Shown piece by piece: positions 1 to 10,383 of a DNA stretch of 64,000 nt. Position 1 is the first letter of the stretch. Every line of letters begins with the position of its first letter. The notes under the pieces are model-generated. The model saw nothing but the letters and a program-made list of their open reading frames with translations, had not been told where the DNA came from and did no database searches. This DNA comes from Spirometra erinaceieuropaei (lineage: Eukaryota; Platyhelminthes; Cestoda; Diphyllobothriidea; Diphyllobothriidae): contig CACRXP010000731.1 in assembly GCA_902702965.1 (NCBI GenBank), forward strand, positions 12,499 to 76,498, read 5' to 3'. The position numbers and the translations under genes were made by a program.

Positions 1-839
1 TGTGGAACGAGTACTATACAAAACTGATAATTTTCTTAGGAGAGTTGCGAAAGGGCTTCAGTCTGTGCATTTCCAGAGCGTACTAACAGTGTGTGCGATT
101 CCTGAAATCCTCCTTGCCTTTTGACTGCCGAAGGCTGCGATCTGTGTGCGCTGCACCCAGCCGGTGGTCCGTAAAAAAAAGTCGAAGTGGGTGCTTTATT
201 TAAGTAAGTAGGCAATATTGCGTAGACAATTTTCCGATGCGGGCAAAAGACTGGAGATGCACATGCCGATATTATACTTTTCCCACATCTTCACATCACT
301 TACCTGAGGAACGCCGTCCGGGACTCAACGGTTGTATCCTCGCAGTTCCTGTTTATTCATTGCAGTCCCAGCTCCTTGGGGTACATCTAACGCACTAGTT
401 TCCAGCTGCAAGAGTCGACATTTGCATATGAAGCAGTGAAGTCGACGGGAGTCAACCTAATAGCTATGAAATACGAGTCATAATTATGTTATCAAATCAT
501 TTCATGGTTTGTGTATGCTTGGTCTTGGGTACTCCTTGAAGATCTGGGATTTACTCCTGCGGGATATGCGCGTGCTTTGATTACTTAGTTCGGTTTTGTA
601 CGATCCGGACGGACAGCCATTTCCGAACTCATTGCGATTTCGACGAGTGCCGAGTTTGACGTCAAATTGACCGTTATTTCAATTGTTATTATGGTTCCTG
701 CGTCTGCGGAACCGGATCTCGTAATTTGCATATTAGTCCTGTCACTATAAATAGAATATCCTGGCAGTAAATCTTACGGTTTTCTGATGAGGTGGTAAGG
801 TTCACATCGCACCCATTAGGATTTGAGCCGTCCAAATAT
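1..839. other. no gene recognised
   Basis: I see no convincing exon, RNA gene or recognisable transposon domain here. Only short open frames without splice-site support are present. Confidence 0.5.
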
Positions 840-1030
840 TTATTGTTGTTTAAAATCTTGGCCATTGTTTGTTGTGGACCAAAGGGTGTGGTTGTACGTC
901 TAGGTGCGGGTCCGGACGTGCCAGCCACCTGCATTCTCTCCCGCATCCGGTGTTCTTGACTTAATCATGACACGGGGTTAAGTGGGGAAGGAGGAGAGAG
1001 CGTGGTAGATGCTTCGCAGGTCTACTATCG
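840..1030 (-). repeat. dispersed repeat module, also present near 30,960-31,125
   Basis: Read on the minus strand, about 850-930 matches plus-strand 31,040-31,125: both contain a stretch coding SGPAPRR or TGPVPRR followed by GGTCCACAACAAAC and an AACAACAA run. The neighbouring motif with 'gtggtagatgc' and 'gcaagtctg' also recurs near 42,590-42,640 and 61,480-61,510. It is therefore a multicopy element and not a gene. The open frames in it (85 and 84 aa) are repeat-derived. Class unknown; probably a non-autonomous retroelement piece. Confidence 0.45.
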
Positions 1031-2599
1031 ATGCAAGTAAACGTTGCTGCTCCTACCCTGATCTGGGGTATACGGTAGGCATTATCGAAATCGACGGTCA
1101 AACTGTCGTCTTTAGATAAATACATTAGCCGTCTCCAAATTTGAGCTACTTTTTCCAGGTTAGTCATGCTCGTTCTAAGTCATGCTTTGACAGCGTTTCT
1201 AACTTCCCTTTAAATGCATCAGGGCTTTCGGATGTGTGCCCTATCCTACACGAATAACTGACATGATATGCAAGATGATGATAAAATGGGTAGTGTATTG
1301 GAAATAACCGCTTGTCGTTATCTTTTAGGCACATTCGGATGTATGCAGGAGGCGACGAAACAGACAGTTTAAGCGGGACACCTAGGTCAGTCAGCGGATT
1401 CATTTCACGCCGCCTCGCCCACTTCCCCCCTAACCATCAAGTCCTACCTGTCTGGACTGAATACACAGCCCCCCCCCCCTCCTCAAGATTCAGACTTGCA
1501 ACCATGCTTAAAGCAACCTGCTTCGGGAATAAGAAGGGATTTTATGGGCCATTTATCGTACATGTACTGTCCGTCTGAATCCTATAACAGTAGATGGTTT
1601 TTTATTGCCTTTCGGAGGCCGCTGATAGTTGCATATCGAAGAGTAGATACTGAGTGAGATAATGCTGTTGCCAAATTTATTAAATCGGCTTTTTCCTATT
1701 GATTGATAATTAACAGAAGTTGACGAAGTTGACAGATCCGGAGTGATAACTTAAAGAATGAAAGTGGTCATCAGAACATGTTTATTTCGAAGTTGACGTT
1801 CCTCGAGAGGTTGGCCGGCTCACAACTCTCGAGGCGTTAGATGCCCAAAATCGATCAGAAGTGCAAATGGCTTGTCGAGCTAGTCGACTTTGAACTGATT
1901 GCTTTTTGTCATTTTTCGCTGCCTCGCGGCTCTGGTGGGTGTTTAACGGCCTTGACAGTTGAATCAAACGTTTGGGCCCTTAAAAGCCCCTCCTCTGCAA
2001 ACTAGGCCTGTGTGACAGTCTAAAGGATGCAACTGTTCTGATCAAATGCAAGACTGCCCGACTGAGCGATCTTTTAGCTAGTCAATTTTTTTCTTTTTTC
2101 ATTTCTTTTTGATTTCCCCTGCTGGCCCCCGGAGGAATCTTAGGCGCATCACATGTAAACGCACCATACTGGCATAGGTTGGCGATAATTTATTCCCAAT
2201 GTGTCAAATCTTTCCCCAAACGACATCGCGCTAGCAGCACGCGTCTTCTGTCCCATTTTTGGGGGGAACAACCTTCGAAAAGGTCCGTTCATCGAAACCC
2301 GCCGGACCAGATGGCGTCTCGCCATTTGTCTTAAGTTCTGTTCTACTTAGATAGCACCCGCTTCAATACGTCTTACCAACATGTCCTTCATGCGGTCAAA
2401 GATTCCTGAAGCTTGGTATTCGATGAGAATCACTCTCATAAATAAACAGTCTGTTAATTTCGTCCTACATACTTCCGCCCTAATGCACGCTTCTTAGCAC
2501 TTCTGAAGCTGGCTGGAAGAGTTGCTTTAGATGTTATTACGCTCTTTTCCTCCAATTTCTCGGACCCTTCATAAGTCACATATGAAGCCAGACGTAGTA
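1031..2599. other. no gene recognised; includes poly-C 1,469-1,479
   Basis: No supported exon. A homopolymer of 11 C lies at 1,469-1,479. The 88-aa open frame over 1,312-1,578 crosses it and has no splice or homology support. Confidence 0.45.
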
Positions 2600-3370
2600 C
2601 CTTGGAGGCTGTAGCTCTTGTGGTTAAGTCTGCTCGAAGAGATATAGATAAGAGTTCTCGAATACGCCTCTGCATCCTGTGGTGTCCCGCGTCCCCTCCT
2701 CCTCCCTCCCCATTCTCCTCAGAAAGTACGTCTGTGTGCAACCCCCTCGGCTGGATTTATTCTTGGTTTGGAGCCTACTTTGCCTTTGACACCCAGTTTG
2801 TCCAGTCTGCCGAGTGCAAATCTACTATTCTCGCCACCAGCTGTGGAGTTCTCCAGGGTTCCGCCTCATCCTCGCACGTCCTCTTACCTCGCGCTGATGA
2901 CCTCAGGTCGCCATCTTCTCAGTACCTTGGTTTCATCCTGTCCTTAAATCTCTTCTCCCCCCTTTATGGAAAAATCTCTCTTATCAAAATTTCTAAAATG
3001 GTTTATTACCTTCGTCATTTATGTCCTCATCACAAGCCTCAACCCATAATCTGGAGATTTATGCATGCTTCCATTCTCCCTCTAATTTTTATTGTCCTCC
3101 GGTGATTTTTTCAACCTTGTTAAATAATGTCATACTCATTTTAAAACGTGTCCTTCGAATTGCTCTCTTCCACTGCAATTGTATTTATGACTTTTATCTG
3201 ATACCTAAATGCGCCGACATTTCACAACGGTCAAGCAATTTCCAGATGGGATTCTGGATTATGTTGTTCATTCCCTTCACTCTGAAGTAATGACTGCGAA
3301 ATCTTTTCGTCCTATGCGCTGTGGCTTCCGGCATACCTCATGTTGCTCGCTGACAGACTCATTTTCCGTA
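2600..3370 (+). pseudogene. decayed non-LTR retrotransposon reverse transcriptase
   Basis: Plus-strand frames recover ordered RT blocks: a GVLQGS block near 2,850 (family form GVPQGS), an ADDL block near 2,895 (the F/YADD catalytic box with the aromatic residue replaced), then SQYLGF near 2,920, MVYYLRHLCPHHKPQPIIWRF near 3,000-3,060 and ILPLIF at about 3,075. The last blocks match the better preserved element at 34,383-35,063 (FRYLGV, LVYYIRRLRS, IWRFIDGCILPLILY). The reading moves between two frames around 3,060 and the distance from the QGS block to the ADD block is far too short, so there are deletions and frameshifts. This is a dead jockey/CR1-type LINE copy with no functional role inferred. 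Confidence 0.7.
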
Positions 3371-4468
3371 TAACCGTTTCTAGCACGATGCCTTACGTGT
3401 AAGGAGAACGAAATACAGAATCTGGACTCGGACTGCCCCCATAATAATTGTACACTTTTTATCCAAACCCATCACATTTGTTACCTTGTTTTCTGGCCAC
3501 GGTGAAGGAGGGAACATTTTGCTGAAATTTCTTGATGATACTTCAAAAATAAGACGTGGCCCTTTTTGTCTCGCCAAACTATGAGAAAACTAAGTCTTCC
3601 GAGGCAAAAAATGATGCTGTCCCAGCCTCGAAAAGTAATAGAAGGACTATGCAACAAATATTTTATTTTTTGCAAACGACAATCCGTCGAAATTTAGCGT
3701 GCATCAGCGTCAAAATAAACAGGGGCCAAGCTACTAGTGCAGTCGCGCTCGAGAAGCATTTGTTAGAATGGATTATTGCAGAATTGAGTTATTTCTTCAT
3801 GAGTTCGGACCGGTACTGAAACTTGCCTCAAACAGTTGACGACAGTGGACTTTGCCACATGCTGAAACGTCGAAATGACCGACTGGTGATGGGTATTTTT
3901 GCAACGAATTGTGCTGTGTTTGCAAATAAAAATGTGGGTGCGTTTAGACAAAGGATTTTCAGTAGGGCTCGTTACTATTTTTAGGGGAGGAAATCTAACT
4001 TTAAGAATCGACAAATCCTCTGGTGTTCTAAAAATAACGCGCTTGTTCGCGCCCTGTTTCATTTAACTCGCGCGAACCATAAAGCCAACTTCCAAATGCG
4101 CCAAGATTTTATGGTAGAACTCTCCAGGGCAGATTAATTTCTTTTCGTTGGAAAGCTATAAACATAGGAAATTGCCCATGTATAAGATAACTTTATTCTC
4201 CGCTTAAATTTGTAAACATTTTCCCCGATAAAATAGTTTGTGAGAATATTTTGCATGAGCAAAAGGCATTTTATGGAATGTGTTGACGAGTGCGTAAAAG
4301 CCACAGAATGATCATCCAGACTATGGTCTTTATGGCTCATGAGTTACTCCACGAAATAAAGTGCTGCTTAAACAGATTTATGGTTCTGCAGTCAAAAGGC
4401 AGAATATCGGGAACTCATGACGAACTTGACACGGAGGGTTTCGCGCCAATTTTGTTCCTTGTTTGTAG
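3371..4468. other. no gene recognised
   Basis: AT-rich sequence with several 60-100 aa open frames on both strands. None has paired splice signals, homology or a duplicated copy to test against. Confidence 0.45.
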
Positions 4469-4737
4469 ACAACCCTTTTCGCAATTTCGCTTCATACAAG
4501 GTAGCCGCCGTACCTCTGTCAGTGCTAGGACCACCGGGACATCCTCCAGGACTCCACAAGATTATCTCCTCCACGCCTACTACCGTGGTCTACTGCCAAT
4601 TCAACGGCTGGGGTCCGCCCCAACTCTACACGCACCTCCCCCCTGTGATGGTGGTCTTCTTGCCGAACCGTGTTGAGTGGGAATCAGGCCTCCTGTTGGT
4701 TCCTTCAGAATCGCAACTGAAAAAGGCGCTGCAACAG
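4469..4737 (+). CDS. candidate internal exon, unidentified protein
   Basis: This is part of the longest N-free open frame of the left region (4,417-4,872). The proposed exon is bounded by an acceptor 'ccttgtttgtag' ending at 4,468 and a good donor CAG|GTAATT at 4,738. The frame enters in phase 1 and leaves in phase 0, encoding about 89 residues. The protein is proline-rich with alternating hydrophobic residues (SVLGPPGHPPGLHKI, then TTVVYCQFNGW), vaguely like the start of a fibronectin-III repeat, but the core tryptophan position reads Cys and I do not assign the family. No partner exons were located with confidence. It could be a chance open frame in GC-rich repeat DNA. Confidence 0.3.
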
Positions 4738-5845
4738 GTAATTTGCCTGACAGTTTATGCGTTCTCTCCGGGTCCTGCACAGTTTATGACAGCGTTCTTG
4801 TTAAACACGGCTACCAATGAGGCCTTTGTATCTTTTTTTCCTGTCGCTCGCGAACTCCAACATAGTGTTTAGGCCTCAACGCCCTTACACAAGTGCTGGT
4901 GAGCTGTTCTCTACATGCCTACTTTTTTGAAGCATTTTTCTATGAGTTGACGCCAGTATAAGTAGAAAAATGACTGATAGTTAGGCAATAAAAAACACCG
5001 AGGCCTTCAAATTTTCCATTTTAATTTAAAGAAAAAATAAAGCATAGTAGTCTTTGCGCATTCTACAGCAGCCCATATCATGAGTCACCATAAGATCAAG
5101 CGAAACAGGCAACGGCCGGTGTTTAGGCCCAATATTCCAGCGGCACATTTTTGCTGCCGAGTTGTGCAGTTACGAACACTTTGGGCTGTCCGCGTAGAAC
5201 ACTTGCTGACAGAGTAAAAAAGCGTGAGTAAGTTTTGGCTTCTATATCACCCAGTCGTAGGTGCAAACCAATTGGGCTATCTGCATTGAATATTTACTGA
5301 CAAATAAAGAAAACGAGAGTATGCGTCCTTTTACGCTTTGTGGGACTGAAGGTTATCGGACCGGGACAGTCACTGCATGCACCACGTTGTCGTCACTGCC
5401 TGAACGGTTTTAGACACGACGAAACTTCCCTGAGAAGAATTAACCAAATAGGACTTCGAAGGCTTGTTATGGTCTACTTGATCGATTTATGTTTTGGTCC
5501 CTGGTCAGACAGACCTGGAAAGTTAGATGGAAGACCCAGGAGTAGAAGAGGTCATAGATCTCGTTTGACTTTCAAGTTTTATTCTGGTGGGGGTTGTTTC
5601 GTGGTCGCCGCGGCTCATCAGCAGAACTCGCCTGACGACTGAGGTGTTCTACCAGCGTGTAGCCAAATTCCCTTACGGCCGTCGTTTCATTCTTCGGAAC
5701 ACGTATCAAACCCCATGAGCCGCAAATCAGACTCAGTAATTTTGGAGCAGTCGAATGTGATCATTAAACACCAGCCATGGAATATTTACTTGACTTCAAC
5801 TAGGTGTTTGTCTGTGCATTTGATATGGTCTCTCTCCTTCTCCAG
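4738..5845. other. no gene recognised
   Basis: A 100-aa open frame (5,340-5,642) and a 67-aa one (5,715-5,918) occur, without support. A possible tiny upstream exon for the next gene (5,715-5,735, ATG to donor TCA|GTAATT, phase 0, MSRKSDS) is compatible with its phase but unproven. Confidence 0.4.
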
Positions 5846-6808
5846 ATGGAACTTGACGCCATTAATGACGCCAGCAAAACGTCCTTACGTCACTTACGAG
5901 TGGCACTGGCGGGCGTGAAGACATTATCTCGCTTTCTTCTCCTTGTGGGTGCAGTTGGACTTCTATCTGCCTTCCGGTTCGGAGACCTTGAAATGTCGGT
6001 TAAGTAAAATATCTTTTGTTTATTCTTTCCGATGAGCATGTCGTTTTCATGAGTTGCATAATGTACAGGAGAGCCTAACTTATTTCAAATACTATCTTTG
6101 AGCGAGATAGCCCTATACAATGAACTATCATTTATACTCGGATGATTGCATTTCCTAAACTTTCTGGATATTTATCAAAGGCAATGAAAAATCGATATCA
6201 TTCACCTTTTTCCCTCTCTTTAAGGTCGCTTTATGCATCCGGAGGTCTGACCTTTGGGACCAGTATTTTCCTGATAATGTTCTGCATTTGGTTCCAAAAA
6301 CAGCTAGACCGAGTATACGCGGGCTTCAGCCAATTGGAATTTTTGACAGACGATGATGACACTGCCTGGGAGTAGGAATGATAATACAAACTTTGATCAA
6401 TTTTGCAAGTTTACTTCTGCGTTCGAGGCTGTATATGTAGTTCTTTTGCATAAAAATATACTACGTATGCTGCTTCAGGCCTTGTAAAAATTAATAAAAA
6501 CTGGCATTTTTTGAAGAAATAAAATTGTGACCGAAATAAAATGTGATTTTTTGACAGAAATTCCGTCGCAGGACGAGAAGTCTGTGGGCTCCAGCCGTAT
6601 CTTGATCTCCCGCCCCTAGTCGACATCCGACCCAAGGCGCGGCTCGATGTTGGCTAGTCGATCCATATATTGATTTTCCAAGGCTGAGAAATACATGCGC
6701 CATCACGCGTCCATAACCCAAGCGGGGAGTCGACGAGCCGACTTCATCTGGGAGAGTCAGCGAAGGATGCAGGCGCGGCTACGTGAGTTGGAGGCGCTGG
6801 TTGGTTAG
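5846..6808 (+). CDS. gene A: small two-helix membrane protein, 2 to 4 coding exons
   Basis: Exon a is 5,846-6,003. It follows a strong acceptor (tctctccttctccag), starts with ATG and ends in donor AA|GTAAAA in phase 2. Exon b is 6,225-6,371 after 'ccctctctttaag'; its single G restores a Lys codon. Together they encode about 102 residues: a basic N-terminal helix, a hydrophobic segment FLLLVGAVGLLSAF, a second one around TFGTSIFLIMFCIW, then an acidic LTDDDDTAWE end with TAG at 6,373-6,375. Three AATAAA hexamers (6,493-6,541) could end this short form. Alternatively a donor GA|GTAGGA overlapping that stop joins in phase to exon c (6,558-6,648) and, through a 34-nt intron, to exon d (6,683-6,808), giving 173 residues with a helical C-terminus (SQRRMQARLRELEALVG). 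The helix pair weakly recalls DRAM/TMEM150-type proteins; the spacing differs and I do not claim it. Confidence 0.5.
6493..6541 (+). promoter_or_regulatory. cluster of three AATAAA polyadenylation signals
   Basis: AATAAA occurs three times within about 50 nt, 118 nt downstream of the TAG at 6,373. If gene A is cleaved here, only the short two-exon form is made. If this stretch is spliced out as an intron, exons c and d are reached. Poly(A) hexamers are common by chance in AT-rich DNA. Confidence 0.35.
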
Positions 6809-7218
6809 CGGCCGACAACCTCCGTCGAGAGATAGCCACTCAGCTACCTGAAAATCCAATGGGCTGGCCCCTACTTCTGGCAGTGGGTTTCTGGCAGCCG
6901 AATGCTCTACTAGTGGATGACGAGTTCTAATATCACCTGGTAGCGGACAAAAGTGATATCTGTTTGACATGTTTATCTCGAAAAGTCGATGTTTTTTCCA
7001 TATTGGGTAGATGTGCCTTTGCTACCAGGGTAGGGCGGTTGTGGCAAAGGCCAACTTATGTAACTTCCGAACATATACGTGACTCAATTTGGTATTAGCG
7101 ACCCTATCGGTCCTTCTGGGCCTCCTGGATAATTAAATGCGACGCACCTATCGGAAACGACGAGTTTCTTCATCCGTCCTCGAATGTGAGAACAGAGTGT
7201 AGCTATCTAGCGCACGTA
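6809..7218. other. intergenic space between convergent genes A and B
   Basis: No exon recognised. The 63-aa minus-strand frame 6,779-6,970 overlaps exon d of gene A and has no support of its own. Confidence 0.4.
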
Positions 7219-7838
7219 TCAGCCTGGGTCTTCAATGAACAGCCCCTTATTTTCACGGAAAACCTCGTCGTCATACCCGCAAATTCGGTGTTTTGGTGTC
7301 CCCTCTGATTCTTGCCTAAACACAATTAACGACAGGGTAGTCACCAAAAAAACACAAGTCAGTAACAACAAAAGACAGGAAGTTCGATCATGTCGCGCGT
7401 TCCACGCCGTTGCCACCCGATTATGTCGCGCTGGCGTGTGCACGACGTCGCAACGTGGCTAAGAACTGCAACCATTGAGCGAGCAGATTGCATCAGCGGA
7501 GTAACCAATGACTTGTTAGAGTTTGCTATCTCGAAAATTTGCATTTTCAGTACACTTACTCGATGCCGACTACTATTGGGTAGAAGAGATCGAAATCGTA
7601 TCAAATTCGCATCTAGTTTGATCCCCAATCTTTTGAATTGACAATGACTTCAAAAATAGTCTCTTGTTCGAGGTTTTATCGATTGTAGCAATCAATCACA
7701 ACACACACATTTCCTGAGCGGATCGTCCAGCCTACCATATAACCACTCATATGTCAACCTTGAAAGAATCCAATAGTCGAATTGTGACTCATATTTCATT
7801 GCTATCAAGGTGTCCTCTAGTGCATATTCTACTGACAT
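7219..7838 (-). CDS. gene B: 129-aa single-pass membrane protein, three exons
   Basis: Minus strand. Exon 1 is 7,838-7,759: ATG, 26 codons plus two bases, donor AAG|GTTGAC. Exon 2 is 7,629-7,560, after '..attcaaaag': one base then 23 codons, donor CGA|GTAAGT, a consensus site. Exon 3 is 7,458-7,219, after '..gttgcagttcttag', phase 0, 79 codons plus TGA. Phases match at both junctions and the 390 coding bases make 129 residues. The first part is hydrophilic (ALEDTLIAMKYESQFDYWI). One strong transmembrane segment, SCLLLLLTCVFLVTTLSLIVF, lies at about residues 76-96. A polar tail of about 33 residues ends in GLFIEDPG. The exons are tail-to-tail with gene A. The ATG directly follows a TAG, so it may be the start codon or may directly follow an acceptor. 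No family recognised. Confidence 0.5.
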
Positions 7839-8589
7839 CTACCATCCGCTCCCACTAATCAGAGTCAGGTCGTGGATTTTTGGTAGATAGGGAACGCCCG
7901 CTACTATTTCGGTAAATTCGTTGCCCTTTTTACATTGCCTTCTACCATTGTAGTATAAAAACCCGGCATGCTAAACGGTCTGCATTTTTCAGTCCGGTAA
8001 TATCAGTGGATGATACTCACAGTTACCTACAACCGGCATGGGTCAGGTAGGTGGACCAGTGGCCGAAAGTCTGGTCGAAAGTGCTCCATGGCTAATAAAT
8101 CCGGTTCTGGCATGTATATTTCCAGCCTGGCACTGAGAGGCTTTTTGATAATAGTGATAAGGAGGCCTCAAATGTTTTTTTGATTTTCCGGTGGAACCTA
8201 CACAGGCTTAGCCTAATGTGCAGCGGAAAAACGCACACAGAGCGCGTAGCCCAGCCTAAAAAAACAGTGAGAATATTGGGATACCTAAACTAACCACAGA
8301 ACTTCCGACTGGGGAGTTTCAGCAGATACAGCTGGAAACCAACCAGACACATTGCGAAAAATGGAGTTTCTTCATTTCTGTTTGTCTACGCCAATGGGGT
8401 TTAGCCGCTGGCTTTAGTGAGAATTCTTGCAGGGTTTTTATAACCTCCAGGTCGTCCCTGGGATGAGTTTGGACACGATCAGAAATCATCAGGTAAATGC
8501 GGCTTTTGTTCCAGAAGTCTATTTGTCCCACTCGCAGCATAGTCGTACTTCTTCTGTTCATTTTGGATAGAATCTGCTCTTACCTAAAA

Positions 8590-8853
8590 ATTTTAATGGC
8601 AGTGATAGCTCACCGATCGTTCTTACGGACCTCACTCGTCCCGTTGTGCCTTATGGACTCTCCCTCTCTCGAGCCTAACCAGCAGCCGCACAGCGGCGCA
8701 CAATATAGGCAGAAGAATATTACCGACAAGGACAAGGGAGACTGGGATGGTCATTTCTGGCTTATTGGCCGTCGTCAGCCAGTCATACCCAATCCCGAGG
8801 TTCGAACTCGCCACCTGTTAGCTAGAAGTCCACGCCTCTAACCACTGGGCCAC
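8590..8853 (-). mobile_element. tRNA-derived SINE with A and B boxes
   Basis: On the minus strand the element starts with a tRNA-like head. An A-box-like TGGCCCAGTGG lies at 8,852-8,842 and a B-box-like GAGTTCGAACC at 8,809-8,799, the spacing expected of an internal pol III promoter. The body then reads GGTATGACTGGCTGACGACGG, a run ending CAGTCTCCCTTGTC, and CTGGTTAGGCTCGAGAGAGG. The body recurs at least six times in the window, so this is a SINE and not a tRNA gene. The second copy with a head is at 19,155-19,418. Confidence 0.75.
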
Positions 8854-9060
8854 GAGCCCGTTGCCCTGTCGGTTTCGATCGGGAATATACAATGGTAGGG
8901 GCAGCTCACCAATCGTTCATACGGAACTCACTTGTTCCATTGTGCGTTACGGGCTCTCTCGCGAGCCCAACCAACAGACGCACGATATAGGCAAAATGGT
9001 ACTACCGACAAAGACAAGGGAGTCTGGAATGGCCATTTCCGGCATCTGCCGTCTGTAATC
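8854..9060 (-). mobile_element. headless copy of the same SINE body
   Basis: On the minus strand it contains the SINE body (CAGACTCCCTTGTC, GTTGGTTGGGCTCGCGAGAG, GGCACA-type variants) but no tRNA head. It abuts the head of the SINE at 8,590-8,853. Equivalent copies are at 19,419-19,625 and 20,795-21,020. Confidence 0.6.
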
Positions 9061-10229
9061 TTTTGTTATGTCTACTCGTTACAGCAGTCAGGCTATCACA
9101 AAAAACGACGTCTGCCGCTTGTCCCACCGAGAGAGTTCTGCGTGGGTCAGTTTATAATGAGACGGACAACCGCAGTTTCCCCTCCCGCAGCGATGGCAAG
9201 AAAAAGTCAGGACTGCCGAAAGCAGGCGCGTTACAAGATTCCCCTACGCGCGCCACACACGACCTTGTCCCAATCCAGATGCACCCACCCCGCAAAGTAC
9301 AGAGGGTACGAAGGGTTCTGACAGCGTGAGTTTAGAAGGAAGAGAAGCGGAGAGGACTGACGCCTTGATCCTCCCAGGTATTCGAGACACTGATCGCCTT
9401 GTGGACAAGAAAAAGCCTTTTAAACAGTCTAAAGCATGCCACATACCTGCAGCATCTGTTAGTCACAGTAAAATTAGTGGCGGTAAACACTTTGACCCCG
9501 CACGCGCAAAAGGATCCCATCCAGATCCTGTGGGGGTCTTGACCCCAGTTAATTATCTTCGGACCCTGTTGCAACTTGATGCATGCTAAGCCCTCCTAAT
9601 AACTCGCGCTTTGTGGCATGATATTGCAGTCGGTCGCTTGCAGTTGTAGTGTCTCAACCACATGATTTCTATCGAGTTCAGGGCTCGCGACACTTTCTCG
9701 ACGGCATGTGGATGGAGAAATGTGCTGGCAATTAGATAATGCAAGGAATTTTTGGAAGAAACAATAGGCAATTCTCTCTCGGGGTCTTTAGCCGGATGCT
9801 TATAGTAAACGGCCCTCGACAAGGTTTTCGGCAACCGAAGTTAACTGTCACCCGCTGAGCTCGAAAAACAAACTACAAACGGAAAATGAAGGAAGTCAGA
9901 ACATTCCGCCCTCGTTGGGAGATGTACTTCGACCGGAAAGCCCGTGAAACAGTGACTGACATCTTGTAGAATCGAAAAGATTATTTAGGTGAGATTGCAG
10001 GGACAACAGACATGTATACACCCCGACTTACTGGATTATACGGCATACTTCCAAACACCGAAATGATCTTGTTCCAGGTAGACCCATTAAAATAATTTAC
10101 TGGTTATTAAGTTGATCACCAATATCTTTACAGAGAAAGTTGATTGTTCCAGCTGAAAGTCTACGAGTAACCCATTCCATCGGCCGTTTTTTAAAAAAAA
10201 ACACGCCCTTTAGAGATGGAGTATTTGAA
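9061..10229. other. no gene recognised (tandem copy 1)
   Basis: An 82-aa minus-strand frame at 9,586-9,834 is open in both tandem copies, but only about a third of the differences between copies are synonymous in that frame. I do not call it a gene. Confidence 0.4.
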
Positions 10230-10383
10230 CGCTTAGGAAATTCACATTCTACATCGTCATCAGTATCTCGTATGCATTTTGACCACAGCGTGCCTTTACA
10301 TATATCTAGGCTTCTAACACCACGCGGTTTTAAGATGCCTGTAGAAATGAGCCCAAATAGCATTCCAATCGCGCCAGCAGACG
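10230..10383 (+). repeat. 154-bp unit, single in copy 1, doubled in copy 2
   Basis: Runs from CGCTTAGGAAATTCAC to GCGCCAGCAGACG. Copy 2 has it twice, at 20,641-20,794 and 21,258-21,411, flanking a 463-bp segment. The plus-strand frame (SSSVSRMHFDHSVPLHIS..) is open in all three, but nearly all substitutions between them change the amino acid, so a coding role is not supported. Confidence 0.75.

Noticed and set aside
5590..5630. Hammerhead-ribozyme-like core on the minus strand (CTGATGAG ... GAAAC)
   Set aside because: Both core boxes are present, but the bases between them do not pair into a stem II and no suitable stem III with a cleavage triplet follows.
7951..7990. TATAAAAA followed by a TCAGTC initiator-like sequence
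   Set aside because: Spacing of about 37 nt is long for a TATA promoter and no gene model starts just downstream.
8319..8561. 80-aa minus-strand frame, also at 18,884-19,126
   Set aside because: Open in both copies, but all three differences change the residue and there is no splice or homology support.
8799..8852. tRNA gene suggested by A and B boxes
   Set aside because: No complete cloverleaf, and the sequence recurs as a SINE head.
9586..9834. 82-aa minus-strand frame, also at 20,157-20,405
   Set aside because: Open in both copies; most differences are replacements and the frame ends without a recognisable gene structure.
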